Source: Pseudomonadota bacterium (GTDB taxonomy: Bacteria > Myxococcota_A > Polyangia > Polyangiales > Polyangiaceae). From it: a stretch of DNA of 64,000 nt. Made by a program: the position numbers and the translations under genes. The stretch covers positions 1 through 64,000 of the forward strand of contig JAEYWK010000239.1 of assembly GCA_023431345.1 (NCBI GenBank). The letters are read 5' to 3'. Below are positions 36,300 to 45,642 of the stretch, piece after piece (within the stretch, counting starts at the first letter, position 1; each line of letters opens with the position of its first letter). The notes under the pieces were generated by a model, which did no database searches, was not told the DNA's origin, and was given only the letters and a program-made list of their open reading frames with translations.

Positions 36300-36571
36300 G
36301 CCTCGTGCGCTAGCATACCAGCTCGAGCCGTTCGCTCGAGCCTGAGCCCAGACGCCTCGCCATTGGCAAGCATGCCCCGGGTAGCGCGCGTCAACCTCCT
36401 TTCGTGGTGCGCGAGGCGCATCTTTTTGACGCACTGGCCGCGCACGCACCTCGGCGTTCGCTGAAGAGAAGCGCCGCGCTTCATCGCGCGAGCATTCGAG
36501 CTTGATAGAGGGTAGGCTTCTCGTTCGCGCTGGGCTCACTCGGGTTATGCCTGCGGTGAGCCAAGGGGGCG

Positions 36572-38995
36572 ATCATTCAGAAGTCACGCAACCTCGAGCT
36601 CGCGCTCCAGCGCGTCGTCCATGCCCCTTCGGCGCTCGCCACGCTGCTGGAGCACGCCCCCGCCGCGTTCCACGTCGTTCACGCCGACGGCAGCAGCCTC
36701 TTCGCCAACCGGGCTTTCGAGTCCGCCTTCGGCGCACCGCCGGCCAAGGACTTCAACGCGTTTGCCACGAGCGCCAGCGACGCAGGCGATTTACGAGCGC
36801 GTCTGCGGCGCGCCTTCGCCGGTGAGACGCAGAGGCTCAGCGCGAGCGAGTACGACGTGCGTGACCTCACGCAGAATCCGGCCCTGCCCGCGCGCATCGT
36901 CAACATCGAGGTGACGCTTCTGCCGCTGTGCGAGGAGGGCGGCCACGTCGGCTACGTCGCGGTCAGCTTCGGCCCCGTCCCCGAGCGCGTGGCTCCCGCG
37001 CAGCGCTTGCCCAAAGACACCCTCACCGCCGAGGCCGTCACCTCGGCTATCTTGCGCGCCGCGCTCGACTGCATCGTGTGTGCCGATCGCGAAGGGTACA
37101 TCACCGAGTTCAACCCCGCCGCGGAGCGGACCTTCGGCTATGCGCGCGAAGAGGCGCTGGGGAGGCCGCTCACCGACCTGATCCCGCCGGCGCTGCGCAA
37201 GCCTCACATCGAAGGCTTCCGCCGCTACCTCGAGACCGGCGTCGGCCCCGTGCTGGGGCGCCGCGTCGAGCTCACCGCCTTGCACCGCAGCGGCCGCCAG
37301 TTTCCGGTGGAGCTGGCGGTGGTGCCGACGCACCTCGGCGCCACGACGTTCTTCACAGCGTACATTCGAGATCTCACCGAGCAACGCGTCGCCGCCAAAG
37401 CCCTCGAGCAGAGCGAGGCTCGCTTCAAGCACCTCTCGGACTCGGGTCTGCTCGGCATCATCGTGACCGACGCGGACGGCGTGATCCACGACTGCAACGA
37501 CGCCTTCCTCAGCCTGATGGGCTACTCACGCGCCGACGTGCAAGCGGGCAAGGTGAACTGGAAGGAATTCACGCCGCCCGAGTGGCGGGCTACCGACGCG
37601 CACGCGATCCAACGCGTGGCGGAGCGCGGCGTGGCCGAGCCCTGGGAAAAGGAGTACATCCGCCGCGACGGCACGCGCATGCCCGTGCTGGTCGGAGTGT
37701 CCCAGCTCGACGCGCAGCGCTCCATCGCGTTCGTGCTCGATTTGACCGCTCAGCGGCTGGCCGAGGATGCTCGCAAGCGGGCGTTGCTCGTCGCGCAGGC
37801 GGAGTCGGTCGGTCGCGCTCGCGCTGAGCACGCGCTCGAGCGCACCGCCGAGCAGCTGCGTCACTCCCAAAAGCTGGAGGCGATCGGCCTGCTCGCGGGC
37901 GGCATCGCCCACGATTTCAACAACCTGCTCTCGGTCGTGCTCGGCTACGCAGAGCTCGGCCTCGAGAGCATTTCGCAAGGTGATCCGCTGCGCGACGACA
38001 TCGAGCAAATCCGCGACGCGGCCGGGCGCGCTCGCGACCTCACGCGCCAGCTGCTCGCTTTCGGGCGCCGCCAGGTGCTCGAGCCGCGCCTGCTCAGCCT
38101 CAACGATGTCCTGCAGCACACCGCCCGCATGCTCAGGCGCCTGATCGGGGAAGACATCGAGCTCGCCCTGCTGTGCCAAGACGGCTTGGGCCCGACCCTG
38201 GTCGATCCCAGCCAGATAGAGCAGGTGATCTTGAACCTGGTCGTGAACGCCCGCGACGCCATGCCGCGCGGCGGCAAGCTCACGATCGAGACCTGCGACG
38301 TCGAGCTCGACGGCGACTACGCGGCCGGGCATCTCGGGGTGACGCCGGGCCACTACGTCGTGCTCAGCGTCAGCGACACCGGCGTCGGGATGGACACGAG
38401 CACGCGCGACCGCGTGTTCGAGCCGTTCTTCACCACCAAGCCCACCGGGCGAGGCACCGGCCTCGGGCTATCCACCGCGTACGGCATCGTGCGCCAAAGC
38501 GGCGGCACGATTTGGCTCTACAGCGAGCCCGGCAAAGGCAGCGTGTTCAAGGTCTACCTGCCACGCGCCGACGGCAGCGCGCGACCGCTGATGTCGTCGG
38601 TGCCGCCTCCCACGACTCACCGCGGCACCGAAACCGTGCTGCTGGTCGAAGACGACGAGCAGGTGCGGGGCCTGGCGGCGGCGGTGCTGCGGCGCCACGG
38701 CTATCAAGTGCTGCAGGCTCCCAGCGGCGGCGACGCCATCGTGATCTGCGAGCAGCACCTGGGCCCCATCGCTCTGCTGCTCACCGACGTGGTGATGCCG
38801 CACATGAGCGGGCGGGAGCTGTGGGAGAGGCTACAGGTGCTGCGCCCCAGCATGAAGGTCTTGTTCATGTCGGGCTACACCGACGACGCAGTCGTTCGCC
38901 ACGGCGTGCTCGAGTCTGAGCTCGCGTTCGTGCAGAAGCCGCTGGTGCCTCACAGCCTGCTCGCGAGGGTGCGTCAGGTGCTGGACGCTGGCTGA
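36572..38995 (+). CDS. PAS-PAS-PAS hybrid histidine kinase with receiver
   Basis: Up to 808 residues are coding, but the start is unclear. The frame is open from 36560, and no ATG/GTG/TTG occurs until GTG 36857, which would delete the first PAS-like domain (LLEHAPAAFHVVHADG, LFANRAFESAFG). Two further PAS domains follow (ALDCIVCADREGYITEFNPA; LGIIVTDADGVIHDCNDAFL). HisKA (LLAGGIAHDFNNLLSVVLGY, His near residue 447 of this frame), the catalytic domain (EQVILNLVVNARDAM, GTGLGLSTAYGIVRQ) and a C-terminal receiver (VLLVEDDEQVR, LLLTDVVMPHMSGRE, FVQKPL) are intact. An ATG at 36547 in the neighbouring frame could be the true start if one G of the GGGGG run at 36565-36569 is extra. It ends overlapping the convergent lipase gene by 22 bp. 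Confidence 0.85.
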   Translation: MIQKSRNLELALQRVVHAPSALATLLEHAPAAFHVVHADGSSLFANRAFESAFGAPPAKDFNAFATSASDAGDLRARLRRAFAGETQRLSASEYDVRDLTQNPALPARIVNIEVTLLPLCEEGGHVGYVAVSFGPVPERVAPAQRLPKDTLTAEAVTSAILRAALDCIVCADREGYITEFNPAAERTFGYAREEALGRPLTDLIPPALRKPHIEGFRRYLETGVGPVLGRRVELTALHRSGRQFPVELAVVPTHLGATTFFTAYIRDLTEQRVAAKALEQSEARFKHLSDSGLLGIIVTDADGVIHDCNDAFLSLMGYSRADVQAGKVNWKEFTPPEWRATDAHAIQRVAERGVAEPWEKEYIRRDGTRMPVLVGVSQLDAQRSIAFVLDLTAQRLAEDARKRALLVAQAESVGRARAEHALERTAEQLRHSQKLEAIGLLAGGIAHDFNNLLSVVLGYAELGLESISQGDPLRDDIEQIRDAAGRARDLTRQLLAFGRRQVLEPRLLSLNDVLQHTARMLRRLIGEDIELALLCQDGLGPTLVDPSQIEQVILNLVVNARDAMPRGGKLTIETCDVELDGDYAAGHLGVTPGHYVVLSVSDTGVGMDTSTRDRVFEPFFTTKPTGRGTGLGLSTAYGIVRQSGGTIWLYSEPGKGSVFKVYLPRADGSARPLMSSVPPPTTHRGTETVLLVEDDEQVRGLAAAVLRRHGYQVLQAPSGGDAIVICEQHLGPIALLLTDVVMPHMSGRELWERLQVLRPSMKVLFMSGYTDDAVVRHGVLESELAFVQKPLVPHSLLARVRQVLDAG

Positions 38996-40194
38996 ACGGT
39001 TGGCTTCTCCGGGGCAGCGCTTCGAGTGCTTTCGACGATGAAGGCGGCCACCGCCTCCCACACCGCAGCGAAGGCGGGCCCATCGAAGCCCGACTCGCTC
39101 GGCAGCCAATCGCCGCCCCAATCGTCGTCCCCTTCCGCGCCGTATTGTCCGACGACGTCGAGGTGATCGGCCTTGGCGACGTGCAGCACGCGCCCCCAAA
39201 CCTGCGACAACGCCGGCACCACGCCATCGCTGTCACGCCCGGTGGCGGGTCGACCGAGGGCGCCGTCGAGAGCCGCGAGCTGCTCGGGGGTGTGCAGTCG
39301 GCGCAGGGCGTCGTCCGGCTCGCGCGACAAGCGGTGCAGCACCCAATAGAGCGGGTACATGAGCTGCGAGTAGAGGTGGACCATGGCGCGCAGCAGCGTG
39401 GCGAAGCGCGGCCGCGCGGCGCAGGTGACGACTGACCCGTAGGCGAGCGGAGGGTCCAGGGTGCAGGCGTTGAGCAGGTCGCAGCCCGCGGGCGTGAGCT
39501 GGAACAGCAGGGCCTGCTCCTCGCTGATCTGCCGCAGAAACTGCGAAAGCTCGCGGCGCCGATCGTCTGACAAATCACGCAGCAGCCGCTCGTAGAGCTG
39601 GTCGAACGTGCTGCGGCGCTTGCGCCAGGGGTCGCGCAGGCGAACGATCATGTAGCCGAGGCGGAGCAAGAGCTTCAACGGGAGGCGGCCCCGCTCCAGC
39701 ATGAAGACCAGGTAGCGAGCGACGACTCTGAATAGCGCCCGTCCCAGGGGCCGCGTGAAATAGGTCGACAGGCTCGTGCCGTAGTGCGGGCAGGCGAGCG
39801 ACACCACGGAGCGGATGCGCCCGTAGTCGGCGATGCGGGCCTGGGTGGGCAGCGCCGCGGTCTCTGCGATGGCGAGCCGGGCATCCAGGCCGCCCGTCGA
39901 GTGCCCGATGACGTGGATGTCACCGGGGACGCGCGCCACCTCGGCGAGCGCCTCCACCACGCGGGCGGCGCGGCTGCGAATCGACGCCGTCGGCGGGGTG
40001 ACCACCTCCGTCACGGTCAGCTCGAAGCCGGCGCGCCGCAGCGCCGCCTCCAGCACCCGGCGCACCCCCGCGAAATAGTTGATATCGCCCAGACGACCGA
40101 AGCCGAAGAAGCCCGGAACGAGCACGATATGAACCAGCGGGGCGCTCACCCACGCATGCTGGGCGCAAGCCGCGGCCGGAGACAAGGTCACCAT
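38974..40194 (-). CDS. Alpha/beta hydrolase (esterase/lipase) protein
   Basis: The product is 406 residues from ATG 40194; GTG 40149 is also possible. A nucleophile elbow GHSTGGLDARLAIAE gives the catalytic serine, preceded by HIVLVPGFFGFGRLGD at the strand 1/oxyanion region. Candidate acid and base residues are in RDSDGVVPALSQV and KADHLDVVGQYG, both typical of lipases. The closest match is the lipase-like family with acyl-lipid substrates; I cannot name the substrate. It is convergent with the hybrid kinase and divergent from the heme oxygenase. Confidence 0.78.
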   Translation of the reverse strand: MVTLSPAAACAQHAWVSAPLVHIVLVPGFFGFGRLGDINYFAGVRRVLEAALRRAGFELTVTEVVTPPTASIRSRAARVVEALAEVARVPGDIHVIGHSTGGLDARLAIAETAALPTQARIADYGRIRSVVSLACPHYGTSLSTYFTRPLGRALFRVVARYLVFMLERGRLPLKLLLRLGYMIVRLRDPWRKRRSTFDQLYERLLRDLSDDRRRELSQFLRQISEEQALLFQLTPAGCDLLNACTLDPPLAYGSVVTCAARPRFATLLRAMVHLYSQLMYPLYWVLHRLSREPDDALRRLHTPEQLAALDGALGRPATGRDSDGVVPALSQVWGRVLHVAKADHLDVVGQYGAEGDDDWGGDWLPSESGFDGPAFAAVWEAVAAFIVESTRSAAPEKPTVQPASST

Positions 40195-40281
40195 CGATCC
40201 AATACGCCCCGGGACCAAATGCCCAGAGTACGGTGCATTTTCGGCGCAGTGCCAGGCCGCAACGCGTGTTACGCCAAGCAA

Positions 40282-40872
40282 GTGATTCTGGAGCGGCTGA
40301 AGACGGCGACTTCCCGCGCGCACGCGTCGCTCGAACGGCGCCTTCGCATCGCGCGCCCGAACCCGACACTCTCCGACTACCGCGCCTACCTGAGCGCGAT
40401 GCTCGGCTTCACATCTCCCCTCGAGGCGCGCTTCGCGGACATGCCGAGCGAGCTGCGCCGCGGCGCCGAGCTCGAGAAGCGAGCCAAGGCTCACTTGCTC
40501 GAGCTCGATCTCGACGCGCTGGACCGCCGGCTGGGCCCTGCCCCGCGCGCGCTGTGCGCGGCCGTGCCCGACACCGAAGACGAGGCCGGCGCTCTCGGCG
40601 CGCTGTACGTGCTGGAAGGCTCGACGTTGGGGGCGCGCTACCTGCGCAAGCACTTGAGCGCGCTCGGCATCGATGACTCGAGCGCCTATCTCGACAGCTA
40701 CGGCGACGCGCTGGGCGACATGTGGCTCCGGCTGCGCGCGCTGCTCGTAGCCCGCGCCGGCGCGGACCCGGCGCGCACGGGCGAAGTCGTCGCCGGCGCC
40801 TGCCGCACCTTCGAGCTGCTCGATCGCTGGCTAGTAGCCCGCGGCGCAGCGGAAGCGGGCGAGGTCACTTGA
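40282..40872 (+). CDS. bphO: Biliverdin-producing heme oxygenase
   Basis: The product is 196 residues from GTG 40282 (MILERLKTATSRAHASLERRL); ATG 40219 in the same frame would add 21 residues but leaves only 24 bp to the divergent lipase gene. The proximal heme-ligand His lies in SRAHASLERRL, and the distal helix region in GALYVLEGSTLGARYLRKHL. It opens heme to biliverdin IXalpha, CO and iron. The stop overlaps the phytochrome start by TTGA, so the biliverdin supply and its apoprotein are translationally coupled. Confidence 0.88.
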   Translation: MILERLKTATSRAHASLERRLRIARPNPTLSDYRAYLSAMLGFTSPLEARFADMPSELRRGAELEKRAKAHLLELDLDALDRRLGPAPRALCAAVPDTEDEAGALGALYVLEGSTLGARYLRKHLSALGIDDSSAYLDSYGDALGDMWLRLRALLVARAGADPARTGEVVAGACRTFELLDRWLVARGAAEAGEVT

Positions 40873-43800
40873 GCCAGCCCACGCGAGAGCCGGTCACGCT
40901 GGCCAACTGCGATCAAGAGCCGATCCACATACCAGGGTCGATACAGAGCCACGGGGTGCTGCTGGCGCTCGACGAGCCCGAGCTGCTGGTGCGGATGGCC
41001 AGCGTCAACACGGCCGCGTTCTTGGGCGTGGAGCAGGCTACGCTCTTGAATCAGCCGCTCTCGCTCGTGCTCGACGACGCCAGCGCGGAGCTCGTCGCCG
41101 ACGTGCGCGAGCGCTCGACGCTGCGCGATCACAACCCCCTGAAATTGTGCGCGCGCCACGACGGCCGCGTCTTCGACGGCATCTTGCACCGCTCGTCGGA
41201 TTTGCTGGTGCTCGAGCTCGAGCCCGCCACGAGCGCCGACGATCTGTCGTTTGGTCAGTTTTATCGGCGCGTGCGCAAGTCGGTCGCGCGCCTACGCGAA
41301 ACCCAGCGCGTGCTCGATCTCGCCGAGCTCGCCGCGCAAGAGGTGCGCAGCCTGACCGGCTTCGACCGAGTCATGGTGTATCGCTTCGCGCGCGACGCGA
41401 GCGGAGAGGTGATCGCGGAGGCCAAGCGCGACGATCTCGAGAGCTACCTCGGGCTCCACTACCCCGCCTCCGACATTCCCGCCCAAGCACGGCGCCTCTA
41501 CACCATCAACTGGCTCCGGTTGATCGCGGACATGAAGTACCAGCCGGTGCCGGTCTTGCCGGCGCGGAGTCCGCTCGACGGTGAGCCGCTCGACCTCTCG
41601 CACGCCGTGCTGCGTAGCGTTTCGCCGATCCATGTCGAGTACTTGACCAACATGGGCGTGGGCGCCTCGATGTCGATTTCGCTCGTCGTCGACGAGAAGC
41701 TGTGGGGCTTGGTCGCCTGCCACCACTATTCGCGCTACTTCGTGCCGTACGAGGCGCGCGCGGCCAGCGAGTTCTTGGGCGAGGCGCTGTCTTGGCAGAT
41801 CGCGGCGCGCGAGCGGGCCGACACGTTCGAGTTGAAGGCAGCCTCGCAGCGCGTGCTGGCTCGGCTCGTCGAGCGCATGTCGGTGTCCTCCAACCCCACG
41901 CTCGAGCTCGCGGGCCCCGATTCCCCGCTGCCGACGCTGGTGTCGGCCCGCGGCGCCGCCGTCCATTGCCAGGGCAAGCTGGCGTCGACGGGGGTGGTGC
42001 CGAGCGCTCATCAGCTCAAGGGCTTCGTCGAATGGCTCGCGACCAACACCGGTGACCAGCCGTTGGCGACCGAGTCGCTGCGCCTCGATCATCCGAGCGC
42101 GCCCGAGCTGAGCGACGTCGCGGGCGTGCTGGTCGTGCCCATTTCCGCCGAAGAACGCCACTTCTTGATGTGGTTTCGCCCGGAGGTGGAGCGGACGATC
42201 AACTGGGGCGGCAACCCCGAGAAGCAGGTGGAGGTGCGGGACGGCGTGCCCCGCCTGAGCCCGCGAGGCTCCTTCGCGCTGTGGAAGGAGACGGTTCGGG
42301 GCCACTCGCTGCCGTGGGAGTCGTTCGATCTGGAGGTGGCCCAGGAGCTGAAGCAAGGCATCTTGGGCGGCATCGAGCAACGCGCCGCCGAGCTCGCCAA
42401 GCTCAATGAAGAGCTGCGCGCCTCGAACTTCGCGAAAGACGAGTTCCTCGCCACCGTGTCGCACGAGCTTCGTACGCCGCTGAACGCCATGCTGGGGTGG
42501 CTGAGCCTGCTCGAGTCTGGCGAGCTACCGCTGAGTAAGCGGGTGCAGGCCATGGAGACGGTGACCCGCAACGCGCGCGTGCAAGCCCAGCTCGTGGAAG
42601 ATTTGCTGGACGTCTCGCGCATCGTGAGCGGCAAGATGCGCCTCGACGTGCAGCCGGTCGATCCGCTCGAGGTCGTCGAGGCGGCGCTCGCGACGGTGCA
42701 GCCGGCGGCCGCCGCCAAGGGCATCCGCATCCAACCGGTGCTCGATCCCAACGCGGGGCCCGTGATGGGTGACCCGAGCCGCCTGCAGCAGGTCCTCTGG
42801 AACTTGCTCACCAACGCCGTCAAGTTCACGCCGAAGGACGGCCGAATCCAGGTGCGCCTGCAGCGCGTGGAGTCCTCGATCGAGATCGGCGTCACCGACT
42901 CCGGCAGCGGCATCCGAGCCGAGTTCTTGCCCCACGTTTTCGAGCGTTTCCGGCAGTCGAACGGGGCGATCACGCGCAGCCACAAAGGGCTCGGCCTCGG
43001 GCTCTCCATCGTCAAGCACTTGGTCGAGCTGCATGGCGGGCAGGTCGCGGCCGCCAGCGACGGCGAGGGGTACGGCGCCACGTTCACCGTGCGGTTGCCG
43101 ATCGCGTCGCTGCGCCCGCCCGCGATCGAGCGAAAAGCCGCGCCGGGCCCGCTCCGCGCGGCTGGCAGCGCCGCTCAGGGCCTCGAGGGAAAGCCCGAGC
43201 TCACCGGCCTCCGCATGCTCGTCGTCGACGACGAGCCCGACGCGCGCGAGCTCGTCACGACCCTGCTCGAGAGCAGCGGCGTGGAGGTGACCGCGGCTGG
43301 CTCGGCCGAAGAAGCGCTCGCGCTCGTGCCGCGCATTTTGCCCGACATCTTGATCTCCGACATCGGCATGCCGGGCGTCGATGGCTACGAGCTCTTGCAG
43401 CGGCTGCGACAGCTACCGGCCGACCAAGGGGGACGCACGGTCGCGGTGGCGCTCACGGCCTTCGCCCGCAGCGAAGACCGCTCACGGGCTTTCTTGGCGG
43501 GCTTCGACATGTACCTGCCCAAGCCGGTCGATCCGGGAGAGCTGATGGCGCTGGTCGTCAACCTGCGGCAGCGGCTGAAGGGCAACGACGCCGATCGCTC
43601 GACGCCGAGCCTACCGCCGCCGAGCGCGCCCGTGCCGGCCTCGGCCATGCCGCTGAGCGAGCTGAAGGTGCTGGTCGTGGACGTCGAAGGCGACGCGCGC
43701 GCCGAGATCGTGCGCACGCTCGCCGCCGCGGGTGCGCTCGTCAGCGCCAGCCGCTCCGCCGACGCCGCGCTGCGCCAGCTGGAAGTGCTCGATCCCGACA

Positions 43801-44048
43801 TCTTGGTCTGCAGCCTCGAGCTGCCCGACCATGACGGCGCCTGGCTCCTCCGCGAGCTGCGCCTGCGCAGCGGACACCGCACGACGCCCGCCATCGCGCT
43901 CACGCGCCTGGAGTCCAGAGACGACGCCCGCACCGCGATCCTCGCTGGCTTTCAGGCTCATCTGCCGAAGGCGACCGCGACCGATGATGGCCTCGTGCCG
44001 CGCGTCGCCAAGCTCGCGGCGTGGAGCTTCAGGAAGACTTCGACATGA
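40869..44048 (+). CDS. bphP: Bacteriophytochrome hybrid histidine kinase with two receiver domains
   Basis: The 1059-residue product starts at TTG 40869 (MSQPTREPVTLANCDQEPIH). Cys14 precedes the IPGSIQSHG segment, as in bacteriophytochromes that bind biliverdin via an N-terminal cysteine. PAS-GAF-PHY architecture is present with HYPASDIPAQARRLY (conserved Asp) near residue 199 and the PHY tongue SPRGSFALWKE near 464. HisKA (FLATVSHELRTPLNA, His near 531) and ATPase (GLGLGLSIVKHL) follow. Receiver 1 (VVDDEPDARE, DILISDIGMPGVDG, LPKPVD) is intact. Receiver 2 (VVDVEGDA, ILVCSLELPDHDG) has lost the phosphoacceptor Asp. Red/far-red light or biliverdin state is the likely input. It overlaps the KaiC-like gene by ATGA. 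Confidence 0.93.
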   Translation: MSQPTREPVTLANCDQEPIHIPGSIQSHGVLLALDEPELLVRMASVNTAAFLGVEQATLLNQPLSLVLDDASAELVADVRERSTLRDHNPLKLCARHDGRVFDGILHRSSDLLVLELEPATSADDLSFGQFYRRVRKSVARLRETQRVLDLAELAAQEVRSLTGFDRVMVYRFARDASGEVIAEAKRDDLESYLGLHYPASDIPAQARRLYTINWLRLIADMKYQPVPVLPARSPLDGEPLDLSHAVLRSVSPIHVEYLTNMGVGASMSISLVVDEKLWGLVACHHYSRYFVPYEARAASEFLGEALSWQIAARERADTFELKAASQRVLARLVERMSVSSNPTLELAGPDSPLPTLVSARGAAVHCQGKLASTGVVPSAHQLKGFVEWLATNTGDQPLATESLRLDHPSAPELSDVAGVLVVPISAEERHFLMWFRPEVERTINWGGNPEKQVEVRDGVPRLSPRGSFALWKETVRGHSLPWESFDLEVAQELKQGILGGIEQRAAELAKLNEELRASNFAKDEFLATVSHELRTPLNAMLGWLSLLESGELPLSKRVQAMETVTRNARVQAQLVEDLLDVSRIVSGKMRLDVQPVDPLEVVEAALATVQPAAAAKGIRIQPVLDPNAGPVMGDPSRLQQVLWNLLTNAVKFTPKDGRIQVRLQRVESSIEIGVTDSGSGIRAEFLPHVFERFRQSNGAITRSHKGLGLGLSIVKHLVELHGGQVAAASDGEGYGATFTVRLPIASLRPPAIERKAAPGPLRAAGSAAQGLEGKPELTGLRMLVVDDEPDARELVTTLLESSGVEVTAAGSAEEALALVPRILPDILISDIGMPGVDGYELLQRLRQLPADQGGRTVAVALTAFARSEDRSRAFLAGFDMYLPKPVDPGELMALVVNLRQRLKGNDADRSTPSLPPPSAPVPASAMPLSELKVLVVDVEGDARAEIVRTLAAAGALVSASRSADAALRQLEVLDPDILVCSLELPDHDGAWLLRELRLRSGHRTTPAIALTRLESRDDARTAILAGFQAHLPKATATDDGLVPRVAKLAAWSFRKTST

Positions 44049-45550
44049 CTGGCTCGACTCAGCTTCCCCTCACCCGCGTCCAAAGCGGGGTCTCCGGCCT
44101 CGACCAGCTCCTCGACGGCGGTTTCGTGAGCGGCGGCGTGTACTTGCTCATGGGCGCGCCCGGCACGGGCAAGACGACGCTCGGCAACCAGGCCTGCTTC
44201 GCGCAGGCCGCGCGCGGCGGGCGGGCCGTGTACTTGTCACTGCTGACCGAAACGCAGTCACGCATGCTCGCCAACCTGCAGGGCATGGACTTCTTCGATC
44301 CTACCGCGATCGGCACCTCGATCGCCTACCTCGGCGGCTACTTGGTGCTGCGTGAACGGCGGCTGGCCGGCTTATTCCAGCTGATCCGCAAGGTGGTGAC
44401 CGACGAGCAGCCGCGCCTGCTCGTGATCGACGGCGTGTCGGCGTCCGTCCGCGACGGCGACGCGGCCGCGCGCGAGTTCATCGCCGATTTGCAGCTGCTC
44501 AGCGACACCGCGAGCTGCACGACGCTGCTGCTCGCCAACATGAGCGCGACCGACGCCAACTCAGCGGAGCACTCGATGGTCGATGGCATCATCGAGCTGA
44601 CGCTGCACCGCCGCGGCCAGCGCAGCTTTCGCGAGATCGAGGTGCTGAAATGCCGCGGCGTGAATCACCTGCTGGGCGGGCACGATCTCGAGATTGGACA
44701 AGCGGGCGTGGTCGTCAGGCCGCGCATCGAGCTCCTGTCGGCTCGCAGCGCGCGCTCGGCACCACCGACGCGCACGACGCGGCTCGCCATGGGCGTAGAC
44801 AACCTCGACGACATGCTGGGGGGCGGCATGCTCGCCGGCAGCGCCACGATGCTGCTGGGGTTTGCCGGCAGCGGCAAGACCATGCTCGCCAACCATTTCT
44901 TGGACGCCGGCGCCAAGCTCGGCGAGCACGGCTTGTACTTCGGCTTCTACGAGGCCCCCGCGCGCCTCGTGGAGAGCGCCGAGCAGGTCCAGCTCTCGTT
45001 CGAAAGCCACGTGCGCGACGGGCTGATTGAGATCGCTTGGCAGCCGCCCCTCAAGTACGGCCTCGACGCGCTCGCCGAGCGTCTGCTCGAGAACGTTCGC
45101 CGCCGCCAGGTCCAGCGAGTGGTGATTGACGGGCTCGACGGGCTGCGGCAGAGCGCCTATCACCCCGAGCGCACGATTCGCTTCGTGGCCGCGCTGTGCA
45201 ACGAGCTCCGCGCCGAAGGCGCTACGCTGCTGCTCACGGAGGAGACGCAGAAGATCTTCGGGCCCGAAGTCGAGGTGCGCATCGAGGGCATCTCGGCGCT
45301 CGTCGACAACATCTTGCTGCTCGAATACCTCGACCTCGATTCGTCACTCAAGCGCTTGCTCTCGATCGTGAAGCAGCGCGGGAGCAACTACGACACCGCG
45401 ATCCGCGAGCTTTGCATCACGCCGCACGGCATCGAGCTAGCTCGTGACGCCAACAGCGCGGCTGCCATCTTGCAGCACGGTCGTGAAAGCCTGCGCGGTT
45501 ATCGTGGGACAGATGGCGCGCTACGCCACACCCGCGGTTCCGGGACCTGA
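44045..45550 (+). CDS. KaiC-like double-RecA ATPase
   Basis: The 501-residue product starts at ATG 44045 overlapping bphP by ATGA. It has two KaiC/RecA-like domains, with Walker A GAPGTGKTTLGNQ (~residue 37) and GFAGSGKTMLANH (~residue 272) and Walker B-type LLVIDGVSASV and RVVIDGLDGLRQS. The C-terminal IVKQRGSNYDTAIRELCITPHGIEL is KaiC-like. The region corresponding to KaiC autophosphorylation sites (SHISTITDTI in KaiC) reads EGISALVDNI, keeping the Ser but not the adjacent Thr. No kaiA or kaiB is seen. Cotranslation with the phytochrome suggests it is its output or partner. Confidence 0.88.
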   Translation: MTGSTQLPLTRVQSGVSGLDQLLDGGFVSGGVYLLMGAPGTGKTTLGNQACFAQAARGGRAVYLSLLTETQSRMLANLQGMDFFDPTAIGTSIAYLGGYLVLRERRLAGLFQLIRKVVTDEQPRLLVIDGVSASVRDGDAAAREFIADLQLLSDTASCTTLLLANMSATDANSAEHSMVDGIIELTLHRRGQRSFREIEVLKCRGVNHLLGGHDLEIGQAGVVVRPRIELLSARSARSAPPTRTTRLAMGVDNLDDMLGGGMLAGSATMLLGFAGSGKTMLANHFLDAGAKLGEHGLYFGFYEAPARLVESAEQVQLSFESHVRDGLIEIAWQPPLKYGLDALAERLLENVRRRQVQRVVIDGLDGLRQSAYHPERTIRFVAALCNELRAEGATLLLTEETQKIFGPEVEVRIEGISALVDNILLLEYLDLDSSLKRLLSIVKQRGSNYDTAIRELCITPHGIELARDANSAAAILQHGRESLRGYRGTDGALRHTRGSGT

Positions 45551-45642
45551 CGCGACCCCGGCGCAGGGCCGCGGAAATCCCCTCGTTTCCGGCCGACGCT
45601 CCAGGGCGCTCTCGTCAGCACGCCCCTTGCAACCGGCACTGA

